Shown piece by piece: positions 43,967-53,114 of a stretch of DNA of 64,000 nt; positions within the stretch are counted from its first letter, which is position 1; every line of letters begins with the position of its first letter. Location of the stretch: NCBI RefSeq assembly GCF_009856525.1, contig NZ_CP047224.1, positions 248,001 through 312,000 of the forward strand, in the 5' to 3' direction. The notes below the pieces were generated by a model. It searched no databases. It was not told the origin of the DNA and saw only the letters and a program-made list of their open reading frames with translations. The stretch is from Neorickettsia findlayensis. Its GTDB lineage: Bacteria; Pseudomonadota; Alphaproteobacteria; Rickettsiales; Anaplasmataceae. The position numbers and the translations under genes were made by a program.

Positions 43967-44743
43967 TCATGTTGGTCGAACGATCTTTGGAAATGCCCTG
44001 AGGAAATTCTCCATTAGCTTTGTCGACAATTCCTCACTTTCAATGCCTCTAAGTTTGCTTATGTACTTCAGTACGTGCACAACATACGAGGGATAGTTTG
44101 TTTTGCCTCTAAACGGGACAGGAGAAAGATACGGTGCATCGGTTTCTATGAGCATCCTCTCTAGTGGTACTTCAGAGGCTATTTTTTGTACTTCTGTAGC
44201 GTTTTTAAATGTTACGATTCCAGAAAATGATACGTACCAAGAATTTCTTATTGCCGCTTCGAAAAGTTCTCTAGATGAAGCGAAACTGTGCAGGATTACT
44301 GATGTTTTACTATTGCTCAACTCAGTTTCCAGTATATGTGCTGTATCAGTTTCAGCATTTCTCGAATGCACTATCAGTGGTAGGTTTGATTCCAATGCTG
44401 CCCTTATATGCTCTCTAAATGATTCCTGCTGAGCCTCTTTGGTAGTGTAGTCGTAATGGTAATCTAATCCTGTTTCACCTATGCTTATCACTTTTTCGTG
44501 TTTTGCCAATGATATGAGTGTTTCTCTTAGGGATTCACATTCTGCGACGTGATTTGGGTGTACACCTACTGAGCAGTAGACATTGGAGAGTTGGTCAGAA
44601 AGTGAAAGCAGATCTTCAACTTCACTTAACTTGGTTGCGATATTATGCAAGACTCCTATGCCGTTTCTTTTTGCCTCTTCGACGATATCTTTTATTTCTT
44701 CTTTTTTGTAGAAAAGGAGATGGCAATGCGAATCAAAAATCAT
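43967..44743 (-). CDS. tatD: TatD-family metal-dependent hydrolase (DNase)
   Basis: TIM-barrel phosphoesterase with DNase activity in studied members. Metal-site residues: DSHCHL (H6, H8), SIGETGLDYHYD (Glu and the FRxHI region that follows, SFREHIRAA), LPLIVHSRNAE, VILHSFASS and LIETDAPYLSPVPFRGKTN. Length 258 is normal. Lies about 140 bases upstream of the helicase gene on the same strand. Confidence 0.92.
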   Translation of the reverse strand: MIFDSHCHLLFYKKEEIKDIVEEAKRNGIGVLHNIATKLSEVEDLLSLSDQLSNVYCSVGVHPNHVAECESLRETLISLAKHEKVISIGETGLDYHYDYTTKEAQQESFREHIRAALESNLPLIVHSRNAETDTAHILETELSNSKTSVILHSFASSRELFEAAIRNSWYVSFSGIVTFKNATEVQKIASEVPLERMLIETDAPYLSPVPFRGKTNYPSYVVHVLKYISKLRGIESEELSTKLMENFLRAFPKIVRPT

Positions 44744-44845
44744 TTGGCAATCTGATTTAGAAAATGGATCTAAAAGCTTCAGGTATCATGACCGAGAGAG
44801 TAGGGTGAGTAAGGCATAAGATGAAACTTAGAGGCAAAATCGTTC

Positions 44846-45064
44846 ATGAGATACACATCAAACTTCAACTATAAGGCAGACGAAAGGCGTGCAAAGAAAG
44901 TAAGGAAGAGCAGTGTATACCATCTTTTAGCGCACCGCTATGCGAATCTGCACCCAGCACAATTGGAACGAAAGAACATATCAAAATGTGTGGAAGCAGA
45001 ACGCAAACTCGGAAAAAGAGTTAACTCTTTTGACTCTCAGCGTATTTTTGAGCAAAGTTTATAG
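44846..45064 (+). CDS. Possible small basic protein (72 residues)
   Basis: ATG frame between divergent tatD and the end of secB, overlapping the secB 3' end by 44 bases tail to tail. The product is Lys/Arg-rich and looks like a soluble helical protein (DERRAKKVRKSSVYHLLAH), but no family is recognised. AGAGG is about 9 bases upstream of the ATG. It may be chance. Confidence 0.3.
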   Translation: MRYTSNFNYKADERRAKKVRKSSVYHLLAHRYANLHPAQLERKNISKCVEAERKLGKRVNSFDSQRIFEQSL

Positions 45065-45518
45065 GTGCAAGCATTAGAGGTGGAAAACCTGCATCAGTTG
45101 TCGCTGTAGCTATGATTCTTCTTGCAAACGGGAAAAGCAACGTAGGTGCCTCGACAAGTAATGTCTGCCTCAGTTGTTCCTGAGTGAGATTCTTTATCGT
45201 AAAGACACCGCAGTACTTCAACTTACAAACGAACGCAACCCGTGCTTCATCTGAAGAGTCCTTATCTTTTATGCGCGCTTCAGTTTTTAAATCAAGGACC
45301 ACCTCATATATATCGTTTCTCTCATCTATTGTTCTGCTGTCTATATTGCACTGCACATCGACTTCCGGAGGATTTTTCATGATACTAAACACTTCCGGAG
45401 AGTTAGGTGTATCGAGAGCTATTGACTTCATGAATTGACCCTCAGGTCGTGCTAATGGGAGGTTTTCTTCGTGATCAGATTGCACATCGTCGTTGGTAAT
45501 TTCGTCTTTGTTGGGCAT
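45021..45518 (-). CDS. secB: Protein-export chaperone SecB
   Basis: Tetrameric cytoplasmic chaperone that hands unfolded precursors to SecA. Family marks: IYEVVLDLKTEARIKD, VAFVCKLKYCGVFTI, LLVEAPTLLFPFARRIIATATTDAGFPPLMLAPINF. Length 165 with an acidic N-terminal tail. It is divergent from a tim44-like gene, the common alphaproteobacterial arrangement. Confidence 0.95.
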   Translation of the reverse strand: MPNKDEITNDDVQSDHEENLPLARPEGQFMKSIALDTPNSPEVFSIMKNPPEVDVQCNIDSRTIDERNDIYEVVLDLKTEARIKDKDSSDEARVAFVCKLKYCGVFTIKNLTQEQLRQTLLVEAPTLLFPFARRIIATATTDAGFPPLMLAPINFAQKYAESQKS

Positions 45519-45643
45519 TTTTGTATTCTTTACAAATATAAGTGATACTGTAGATGTAGCTTAGAGTAAGTGTGGCCTTTTGTCCACCTGTTTCATGTTT
45601 TGGTTTAGTAGTACTATTTTTTTGTTAGTCTCTTTGGTGGTTT

Positions 45644-46270
45644 ATGGAGTTGATATTGTACGCGATATTGGTTTTTTTTATCTTTAACAGGCTTTATGCA
45701 TCTTTTGGTAGGATCTCTGTCGAACGCGAGCTTGGTTTTAGGGCCGCGGAAGTAAAAGAAATTCTCGAAAAAAAGGTTAAGACGGTCGATCAATTTACTT
45801 ATGTTGCTCCAAGTGATCTTCAGGATATTGTGTCTGCGAAAAAAGAGATCGAATCTTTATGGAAACAAGATTTTTCAACAGATCGATTTATGGAAGGAGC
45901 TGAGCGTGCTTTTGAAATGTTCACGAAGGCTTTTGCTGATTGCGACCTAAAGGTTTTATCAAAGTTGCTTTCCAAAAAAGCCTTTAGCGTTGTCTCCGAG
46001 AAAGTAGCACAGCGCAAGATCCGTGGTAATACTCTTGAGAGGACTTTAGTTGCTTTGCGGTCGAAGAATTTGATTAAGCTTAATGTGATAAAAGGTGTTT
46101 TGTACGCGACCGTACGGTTTGTTTCCGAGCAAATTAATGTTGTACGCGATGATACTGGGCACATACTGTCTGGGGACCGCGACACAATAGAAGTAATAGA
46201 GGATAAATGGGTATTTGAAAGATCATTGAAGTCGCCCCACAATAGCTGGGTTGTATGCGAGTTTTCCTAG
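45644..46270 (+). CDS. Tim44-like domain protein
   Basis: 208-residue protein with one N-terminal membrane anchor (about 2-20) and a Tim44/MRPL45-like NTF2-fold domain (about 75-205; opening AERAFEMFTKAFADCDLKVLSKLLSKKAF). Alphaproteobacterial relatives (TimA) are the bacterial counterparts of mitochondrial Tim44 and occur next to secB, as here. Likely role at the inner membrane in protein handling; inferred from family and position. Confidence 0.85.
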   Translation: MELILYAILVFFIFNRLYASFGRISVERELGFRAAEVKEILEKKVKTVDQFTYVAPSDLQDIVSAKKEIESLWKQDFSTDRFMEGAERAFEMFTKAFADCDLKVLSKLLSKKAFSVVSEKVAQRKIRGNTLERTLVALRSKNLIKLNVIKGVLYATVRFVSEQINVVRDDTGHILSGDRDTIEVIEDKWVFERSLKSPHNSWVVCEFS

Positions 46271-46503
46271 ATCATAATCGGATTATTCATTTGTTTTGCT
46301 ACCATGGTATTTGCTTAGCTTGATTTTTGTTTGAGTGTTTGATGTGCTCTGTTTCTACAGTGATTTTTTTTCGTTGTAGATAGAAAAAGTGTCTGCTGTG
46401 CAATTTTATCGTCTGTGTGTCCTGCACACTCTACAGGAAGGAGTCAAATTTGTTAAAGTTAACTTTTTCCTACGAATTCTAAAGACGCGTCGCTTTCTTG
46501 AAG

Positions 46504-47292
46504 TTAGTTTATATCCGCTATACAAGAAAGCTTGGAAAGTTGCTCGGGGTTAAGTTCTTCTATTCTCATTTCAGGACTAGCTCCTACTTGCGCTAGCGCT
46601 GAATGTAATGCTCCGGGATCTTTAAAAACTCTCGATAGGCTTTTTTTGATCATTTTCCTTCGTTGAGAAAAACATTCTATCAGGATCTTTTCTAAAACAG
46701 ATTTATTTTGGGGCCATTTTTCTTCTAGTGGCGTAAGCTTCATAACGGTAGATGTTACCTTTGGTGGTGGTGTAAAAATTTCTGGCGCAAGCGTAAATTG
46801 TGGTTCTACTTTGCATTTGAGTTGCACCAAAACAGACAGAGCGCCATAGTTTTTGTTTTTAGGTTGCGCACAGATACGGTCTGCCACTTCTTTTTGAAAC
46901 ATTAGTACCATCTCACGGACGTACTCTACTTCATTTATCCAGCTTAGCAATAGATGTGTCGCAATGTTGTACGGCAAATTTGCAATTATGGTGACCTTTT
47001 CTTGTTTATACAAATCGCTTAGTCGAATGAGTAAAGCATCACCTAAAGTGTATTTATAGTTCTTATACTGTTTCATTAGGGAAGATAGTGGCTCTGCAAA
47101 TCTCTTATCTTTCTCGACTGATATGAGTGAAGCTGGTTCTCTAAGAAGTATTGCGGCAGACAATGTCCCTAGTCCAGCACCTACTTCGAAGATGTATTCA
47201 CCCTTTACTGAGGTTGCCGTGTCGACTATTTTGTCGAGCAATTTCTTGTCGTAGATAAAGTGCTGTCCAAGCAGTTTGTTGTATCGTCGCAC
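46504..47292 (-). CDS. rsmA: 16S rRNA (adenine1518-N6/adenine1519-N6)-dimethyltransferase
   Basis: Dimethylates two adjacent adenines near the 3' end of 16S rRNA. Motifs: GQHFIYDKKLLDKI at the start, the SAM-binding EVGAGLGTLS at 36-45, the catalytic NLPYNIATHLL near 106, and the C-terminal FSQRRKMIKKSL. GTG start. Length 262 is normal. Convergent with the tim44-like gene. Confidence 0.95.
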   Translation of the reverse strand: MRRYNKLLGQHFIYDKKLLDKIVDTATSVKGEYIFEVGAGLGTLSAAILLREPASLISVEKDKRFAEPLSSLMKQYKNYKYTLGDALLIRLSDLYKQEKVTIIANLPYNIATHLLLSWINEVEYVREMVLMFQKEVADRICAQPKNKNYGALSVLVQLKCKVEPQFTLAPEIFTPPPKVTSTVMKLTPLEEKWPQNKSVLEKILIECFSQRRKMIKKSLSRVFKDPGALHSALAQVGASPEMRIEELNPEQLSKLSCIADIN

Positions 47293-47596
47293 CTTTTTTA
47301 CTTGTTCTGATAAATGAGTTTGCTATTCACAGTATAGCCGGAGTACTTTGTACGAAGCAAAACACGATTTCTGTTTGCTTGCCTATTTTTTTGCAAATCT
47401 CCTTTCTTGATTGTTGGGTGAATTGACGCGTAATCTCAACTTTCTTTTTTGATAGGCCAAGGATTATTTTTGGATAAATGTGGAATTCTATTAAATATGC
47501 AACTTACTACTTGCAAATTTTTATATAAAATCATTCTAGTTTGAGGATTTATATTATTTTCTGCTATTATCTTGCAGTTGATCATGCCAGACTACA
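47293..47596. other. Divergent region between rsmA and the cckA operon
   Basis: About 300 AT-rich bases. The clear element is the plus-strand promoter at 47541-47570. No gene seen. Confidence 0.5.
47541..47570 (+). promoter_or_regulatory. Promoter for the sensor-cckA-proS unit
   Basis: TTGAGG, an 18-base spacer, then TATTAT, with TGC directly before it (extended -10). Start near 47577, 20 bases before the TTG start codon at 47597. Confidence 0.55.
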
Positions 47597-48721
47597 TTGC
47601 AAATACCATCTTTTTCACTGTATAGCGGCCTCTATTTAATCCTAAGTGCTATTTTTTGCGTTGTAATCTTTTCTTTATCACGTGAGGCGGTTGAGGCGTC
47701 CCGGGTACAGGTTGTAATGGAAGGGTATGCAGCAAAAATGGAGGTCCTACTCAATCAATCCACTGAGTGGGCGTATCACAAAATCACAGACCTTTGTAAT
47801 AAAATAATCAACAGTGACTTAGTGGAAAGGGAAATTGAGGATTTCAATCAAAAGAATGAGAAGATATATGTGTACTGGTCCAGGAGTGATAAAACTGAAA
47901 AAGTGACCAATCAAGTAGGAAGTGATTTGTTTCCTGCTATTTCAATAGGTAGATCACTGCTCCAAAGAGATTTTGGTTCTTCTAGAGGGGAACAAGTTTT
48001 GCCGATCACAGTTATCGTTAAGAGCCCTAAAAACACTGGGCGGTTATTGTTTTACTTGTCCCTTAATGACTTGCTTGCAGCAATGGAAGATTTGGTGAAA
48101 GGAGATCCACACATGCAAATAGCCATCTTAAAGGAGAATAATGAAGTGTTACTTTCTGTTAATCTTGATCGGAAGGTTGAATTTTACGATTTAAAAAATA
48201 AAAGGCTTTCCAATTTTCTCAATCTTATAAAGGGCAAGTATTCGTATGGTTTTATTAGGGCGAACGAAATGGCTCCAATTAGAATATGTTATTTTTATAG
48301 GAGTGATGTAAACATGTTTTCGATCATAAATTTTGGCGATTTTGCTCTTCTATTCTCTGCTTGGTTGTGTTTTTCGTTTTGCTGTTGTTTTTTTGTTTGG
48401 AAGGAGATCTCAAAATTATTGAATAGCATCGCAGGCAAAGATACGGTATATCATTTCTACACACGCGAACTCTGTGAAGTGTATGCTGGTATAAATTTTC
48501 TTTTGGGGGAAGTCGAAAAGGGCAAAAATAAGGTGGCACAATGTACGGACGAAAACAATAAGTTGAAAGAGTTAAACAGCATCTATGCCTTTGAAAGGGC
48601 AAATATGAATGCAACTATAGATGAATTGGCAGCGGAAAAAGAGATTTTGCTTATAGATAAGATGGTGTCGGAAGAGAAGATAGATTATCTAAAGCGAAAA
48701 GTGAAGGAAAATGAAAAGTAG
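47597..48721 (+). CDS. Unrecognised membrane protein with extracytoplasmic domain and coiled coil
   Basis: No family recognised. Layout of the 374 residues: N-terminal membrane helix (about 8-28), a roughly 200-residue extracytoplasmic domain resembling sensor domains in layout, a second membrane helix (about 242-265, with SFCCCFFVW), then a cytoplasmic region ending in a long coiled coil (about 295-374). This is the architecture of a sensor or signalling partner without a kinase domain. It overlaps cckA by 11 bases, so the two are translated together. TTG start, placed 20 bases after the predicted transcription start; no in-frame ATG lies near. Confidence 0.75.
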   Translation: MQIPSFSLYSGLYLILSAIFCVVIFSLSREAVEASRVQVVMEGYAAKMEVLLNQSTEWAYHKITDLCNKIINSDLVEREIEDFNQKNEKIYVYWSRSDKTEKVTNQVGSDLFPAISIGRSLLQRDFGSSRGEQVLPITVIVKSPKNTGRLLFYLSLNDLLAAMEDLVKGDPHMQIAILKENNEVLLSVNLDRKVEFYDLKNKRLSNFLNLIKGKYSYGFIRANEMAPIRICYFYRSDVNMFSIINFGDFALLFSAWLCFSFCCCFFVWKEISKLLNSIAGKDTVYHFYTRELCEVYAGINFLLGEVEKGKNKVAQCTDENNKLKELNSIYAFERANMNATIDELAAEKEILLIDKMVSEEKIDYLKRKVKENEK

Positions 48722-50939
48722 ATACATAGATGGTATCAAAAAGAACAAGTTAAACTTTGTCATCAGGTATCCGAGAAGATTTTTCTTAGTTTTCATTTTG
48801 ATGTTACTGCAGTTTCTCTGCGGTGCCCCGATTATTTTTGGATTCAATTCGATAGGTCTGTTAGGTATTTGCGAAATTAAGGGGCTTGTTTATGTATTCG
48901 GGATTATTGTATTTCTTCTCCTTATTTACAACTTAAAGAAGCTTCACTTAGTACTTGCAGCAGCGGAATTTCAAAATATGTTCTACTCGAATGCTGCAAA
49001 GGCACTGACCGAATTCTATTTGATTATCACCAATGATGGTGAGGTGGTATACAGAGATGAGAGAACAAAGATAAAAAATCTACAATCTCTTTTAGGAGAA
49101 AAATATGCAAAGTTCATTTCTGATATCAAGGATGGGGTACTATATCACCATTTTCCTTGCGATGGTCAGGTGATAGAAATTATCCCTATGATTCGTCCAA
49201 AAGGGTATTTCATTGCTGCGGCCAGGAGAGTTGGTGAAAGGGAAATTTATGATGTACTTTTACAAGAAGCAGGGATTTCCTTGTATAGCGTTAAAGGTGA
49301 CTCATTGAAGTGCAGAGGCGCTTGCTATTTCGAAGAAGTAAGTTACAGAAAAACTTTTCTCGAGGACGAGCTTTACGCACTAACAGAGGTTTATTTAACA
49401 CAACGAAACCGTAAAGGTCTCTTCCTACAAAATTACAGAAGGTATTTCAACGACACACATTATGGAGTTTTAGTGCCAAAGTTGAAAGAAATTAGAGAAC
49501 TAGCGGACAATGCATCCATTGGTATTGTTTTGATGAGCAATGACTTAGAGATAATTAGTGCAAACAATGCTTTTTTTGACATATTCGAGAAGGGAGATCA
49601 GATAAAGCAGTTTCTTCGCGATAGATTGAGTGATTTTAAATGTGGAGATAGGCCATCTATATTTAACTTCTCCATGGAGAACGGTGATAGTGCACGACTT
49701 TACCTTTCAAGTTATGGTACTCTTAATGCGGGTTTTCTTGTTGATCTAAGTGAGTTAAGTGACTTGCAGAAAAAATTTCAGCATTCTCAGAAGATAGTTT
49801 CTTTGGGTGAATTGAGTGGTGGTATAGCTCACGATTTTAATAATATTCTCACCGCTATAATGGGTTTTGCAGAGATTTTACTTGAAGATGTTCGACTGGA
49901 AAGTAAGTACTACTACAATATTGCTCAGATAAGATATAGCGCAAAAAAAGGTAGAGATTTGGTGAAGAAAATTTTGGCTTTTTCTCGAAAACAAACTCTA
50001 CATCCCGAGGTTCTGAGTATGGCAGAAGTTGTGAAAAGTATGAGGCAGTTTATAGAAAGGCTTGTCCCAGAAAATATCAAACTGACTTTTGTCATTAGAT
50101 CGGGTCTGAAAAATGTAAGGGTCGACAGGACAGAGATAGAGCAAAGTCTTGTCAATCTCATAGTCAATGCGCGTGATGCAATAGAAGCTTGTGGGGAAAT
50201 TACTGTTGAAATTGCAGAAATTTTAGTAAACAGAAAATATGCAGTTCTTCGCGGTACTCAAAATGAGGAGGTTGTTTTAAAGGGAGAGTACATAAGCCTT
50301 GTAGTTCGAGACAATGGTTGTGGAATGAATGAGGAAATACTATCTAAAATTTTTAATCCTTTCTTTTCAACAAAAAGTGTAGATAAAGGCACAGGTTTAG
50401 GTCTCTCAACTGTTTATGGGATAATGAAACAGATGAAGGGTTACATAAATGTCGAAAGTACCGAAGGTAAGGGTTCTGCTTTTACACTGTTGATCCCAGT
50501 TTCATACGAAGATGTCAGTAGTGATGCAAGAAAGGTTGATGAAGATTTAATTCCTTCAGAGAAAAGTAGAGGTGCTAGGATAATTCTGGTTGAGGATGAA
50601 AAAATTGTCAGGAATTTTTTAGTTAAAGCTTTAAGTCGTCAGGGTTTTAGTGTCGTCGAATATGAAAGTAGTAAGTCAGCTCTTGAAAAATTTGAAGAAG
50701 AAAAAGATACCGCTGCTCTACTAATTACAGATGTCGTAATGCCAGGTATTGATGGTCCGGAAATGGTTAAGGAGATGAGAAAGCAGAAAGCGGACCTAAA
50801 AGTTCTTTTCATGTCTGGGTATACGCGTGACAAGTTGCATTTAGACAGTAAAAATCGTGATGAGGTTTTTATAGCGAAGCCTTTCGGGATTAATGAGTTG
50901 ATTTCTAAGGTTATAAGCTTAACTGAAGGTAGGGGTTAG
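48711..50939 (+). CDS. cckA: Hybrid histidine kinase CckA
   Basis: Cell-cycle kinase that in alphaproteobacteria controls CtrA through ChpT. Two N-terminal membrane helices (about 24-44, 58-75), PAS-like domains (the second around 255-345, LADNASIGIVLMSNDLEI), the CckA-type H-box GGIAHDFNNIL with His374, an N-box NARDAIE, G1 DNGCGM and G2 GTGLGLS, and a C-terminal receiver with phospho-acceptor Asp674 in ITDVVMPGIDG. Length 742. Begins inside the preceding membrane-protein gene. Confidence 0.92.
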   Translation: MKSRYIDGIKKNKLNFVIRYPRRFFLVFILMLLQFLCGAPIIFGFNSIGLLGICEIKGLVYVFGIIVFLLLIYNLKKLHLVLAAAEFQNMFYSNAAKALTEFYLIITNDGEVVYRDERTKIKNLQSLLGEKYAKFISDIKDGVLYHHFPCDGQVIEIIPMIRPKGYFIAAARRVGEREIYDVLLQEAGISLYSVKGDSLKCRGACYFEEVSYRKTFLEDELYALTEVYLTQRNRKGLFLQNYRRYFNDTHYGVLVPKLKEIRELADNASIGIVLMSNDLEIISANNAFFDIFEKGDQIKQFLRDRLSDFKCGDRPSIFNFSMENGDSARLYLSSYGTLNAGFLVDLSELSDLQKKFQHSQKIVSLGELSGGIAHDFNNILTAIMGFAEILLEDVRLESKYYYNIAQIRYSAKKGRDLVKKILAFSRKQTLHPEVLSMAEVVKSMRQFIERLVPENIKLTFVIRSGLKNVRVDRTEIEQSLVNLIVNARDAIEACGEITVEIAEILVNRKYAVLRGTQNEEVVLKGEYISLVVRDNGCGMNEEILSKIFNPFFSTKSVDKGTGLGLSTVYGIMKQMKGYINVESTEGKGSAFTLLIPVSYEDVSSDARKVDEDLIPSEKSRGARIILVEDEKIVRNFLVKALSRQGFSVVEYESSKSALEKFEEEKDTAALLITDVVMPGIDGPEMVKEMRKQKADLKVLFMSGYTRDKLHLDSKNRDEVFIAKPFGINELISKVISLTEGRG

Positions 50940-50944
50940 AATGC

Positions 50945-52255
50945 ATGAAAAATAAAGTAAGAGTATCCGAGTACTATTTACCCCTTATGAAAAATGTGTC
51001 GAGTGAAGTTAAGTTGCGCTCGCACAAATATTCTTTGCGTGCTGGACTTGTAAAGCAGTGTGGGGCCGGTCTGTATAGTTGGCTACCTTTGGGTCTCAAG
51101 GTACTAAGAAATATCGAAAATATAATCAGGCAAGAGCTTGATTATATGGGAATGCATGAAATGCTAATGCCCTGCATTCAATTGGCTAAGCTCTGGGAAG
51201 AGTCCGGAAGGTATGCGGATTATGGTAAGGAGTTGTTGAAGTTTAAGGATAGACATGACAACGAGCTTCTTTTTGGTCCGACGAACGAAGAAGTTATTAC
51301 AGCGATAGTTAGAGATGATCTTGCTAGCTATAAGCAATTGCCTAAGATTCTTTACCACATTCAGTGGAAATTTAGGGATGAGATCAGGCCAAGATTTGGC
51401 CTGATGCGTGCACGTGAGTTTCTTATGAAGGATGCCTATAGTTTTGATATAGATCAGCACTCTGCTAGAGTCTCTTACAACAAAGTATATCAGTCTTATT
51501 TGCGCATTTTTAAGCAGCTTGGGCTCAATCCAATTCCTTGTAGAGCAAATGCTGGAGTGATAGGTGGTAGTCTGAATCACGAATTTCACATTACTACGAC
51601 TGAAGGGGGAGAAGGTAAAATTTTTTATCCGGAGGAGATGAAAGAGCTTGTAGATACGTTTTGCAAAATTGATCCTTCCGATGAACATGCAACATCTGTT
51701 ATAATAGAGAGATTACAGAAACTGGATTGTTTTACTGAAGAGTGTAGCAGCTCTAGTGTAGAAAATGGTACTAGGATCTCTACAGCGCAAGGGATAGAGG
51801 TTGGGCATATTTTTCTATTCGGGGAAAAATACTCCGCTCCTATGCAGGCTCGCTTCTCTGATAGAGGTGGAAACAAAAAAAATTTTTATATGGGGTCCTA
51901 CGGTATTGGAATTTCGAGATTACTTGCTGCGATAATTGAAGTACACTCGGACGACAAAGGCATTATTTGGCCGGAGTCTATAGCGCCATTTAAGGTTGGC
52001 CTCATTAATTTGCATGAGGAATCTTATGGTTTTGCTAGCGAGATTTTTTCTAAATTGGATAACGTCATATATGATGATACGAGTGATAGTCAAGGTGTGA
52101 AGTTTGCCAGGATGGACTTAATTGGAGTGCCTTTCCAAATAATTGTCGGTAAAAATGCTCTTGTCGATGGGACAGTTGAGTTGAAGTTTCGTCTTGATTC
52201 AAAGAGAGAAAACCGCAATTTTAATGAGCTTGTTTCGTTTTTTAGTCATATATAG
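50945..52255 (+). CDS. proS: Prolyl-tRNA synthetase, short form
   Basis: Class II synthetase for proline. Motif 1 region QCGAGLYSWLPLGLKV, motif 2 FRDEIRPRFGLMRAREFLMKDAYSF, and motif 3 GSYGIGISRLLAA are present. At 436 residues it lacks the roughly 180-residue editing (INS) domain of E. coli ProS, as is typical of alphaproteobacteria and mitochondria. The ATG at 50945 is 5 bases after the cckA stop. Confidence 0.95.
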   Translation: MKNKVRVSEYYLPLMKNVSSEVKLRSHKYSLRAGLVKQCGAGLYSWLPLGLKVLRNIENIIRQELDYMGMHEMLMPCIQLAKLWEESGRYADYGKELLKFKDRHDNELLFGPTNEEVITAIVRDDLASYKQLPKILYHIQWKFRDEIRPRFGLMRAREFLMKDAYSFDIDQHSARVSYNKVYQSYLRIFKQLGLNPIPCRANAGVIGGSLNHEFHITTTEGGEGKIFYPEEMKELVDTFCKIDPSDEHATSVIIERLQKLDCFTEECSSSSVENGTRISTAQGIEVGHIFLFGEKYSAPMQARFSDRGGNKKNFYMGSYGIGISRLLAAIIEVHSDDKGIIWPESIAPFKVGLINLHEESYGFASEIFSKLDNVIYDDTSDSQGVKFARMDLIGVPFQIIVGKNALVDGTVELKFRLDSKRENRNFNELVSFFSHI

Positions 52256-52281
52256 ATGTGCATATTTAATGGAGCAGTCGT

Positions 52282-53004
52282 GTGAATACATCTGAAAATG
52301 AACAAATGCGGCTTTTGCGAGTATCTGTCCACTTGTTAAAGAGTGAGAATGCGTACTTAAGAAAAAGAGCTGCTTTGAAAGAAATTACGTTACCGTTTCT
52401 TTTTTCAGGTGTTGCTGCTGCTATTGGTTTCTTTGTAAAAGTTGGTATTCCGGTAATATCACAAGAGTGGTTCTCTTATCAAAATGAATTGGCAGCAAGG
52501 GTGGTGATGTATGTGTTCGCTCTGTGTATAGTATTTCCAATTCTTGGTTGCGTACTTAGCAACAGCGTAAGAAATATAAGAGTGCTAAAGGCTTTGGATC
52601 TATCAAGGTATGAAGAGACAGAACCACTGCAAGGAGAAGGAAATGCTGTTCAGAGATGGTGGAAGAATTTCACAAGTCCAGAGAACTTTGTTGTAAACCT
52701 GTGTTACTATTCTATTTCTCTTTTAACTGCAGGCTTTCTTTGTTTTGTTCAATATATTGCAATTAAAGGAATAAGAGAGCTTTTCTCTGATATCGAACAG
52801 CATAGAACAGAAATTGTCGTTGGTATTTCGATAGTTATTGGTATACTAACCGCAACTTTGGGTATTATGTTTTCCGTTGCGCTCCAAAACCTGCTTTATC
52901 ACAGGCAGGCAAGATTTTTTCCATCTACGTGTTTTTCTGTGGATAAAGTGAAGGATATTGAAAGTCAAAGTGATTTTTCTGTTATGCAAGACTTGCGTGT
53001 GTGA
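52282..53004 (+). CDS. Unrecognised four-helix membrane protein
   Basis: 240 residues, no family recognised. Four probable membrane helices at about 37-60, 73-93, 138-162 and 180-205, with short cytoplasmic-looking ends. The GTG start has a good Shine-Dalgarno (GGAG at 52271-52274). It lies 26 bases after proS and about 110 bases before ppdK, so it is probably in the cckA-proS unit. No catalytic or transport motif stands out. Confidence 0.7.
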   Translation: MNTSENEQMRLLRVSVHLLKSENAYLRKRAALKEITLPFLFSGVAAAIGFFVKVGIPVISQEWFSYQNELAARVVMYVFALCIVFPILGCVLSNSVRNIRVLKALDLSRYEETEPLQGEGNAVQRWWKNFTSPENFVVNLCYYSISLLTAGFLCFVQYIAIKGIRELFSDIEQHRTEIVVGISIVIGILTATLGIMFSVALQNLLYHRQARFFPSTCFSVDKVKDIESQSDFSVMQDLRV

Positions 53005-53035
53005 AAATTTTCCATAGTCTAAATCTCACTGGATA

Positions 53036-53064
53036 TTGCATATGTTGCCTCTTGTTTTTAATAT
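53036..53064 (+). promoter_or_regulatory. Promoter candidate for ppdK
   Basis: TTGCAT, 17-base spacer, TAATAT; predicted start near 53071, about 44 bases before the ppdK ATG. Confidence 0.4.
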
Positions 53065-53114
53065 ATGGGGGTGGCCTTTCCTATTGTCTTTCTAGGTGAT
53101 TCTAGGACCTCCCG

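Noticed and set aside
46455-46466. 12-bp palindrome AAAGTTAACTTT followed by T-rich sequence between the tim44-like gene and rsmA
   Set aside because: AT-only stem with no loop; too weak to call a terminator.
51164-51688. 174-codon minus-strand frame opposite proS
   Set aside because: Shadow of proS; no family features.
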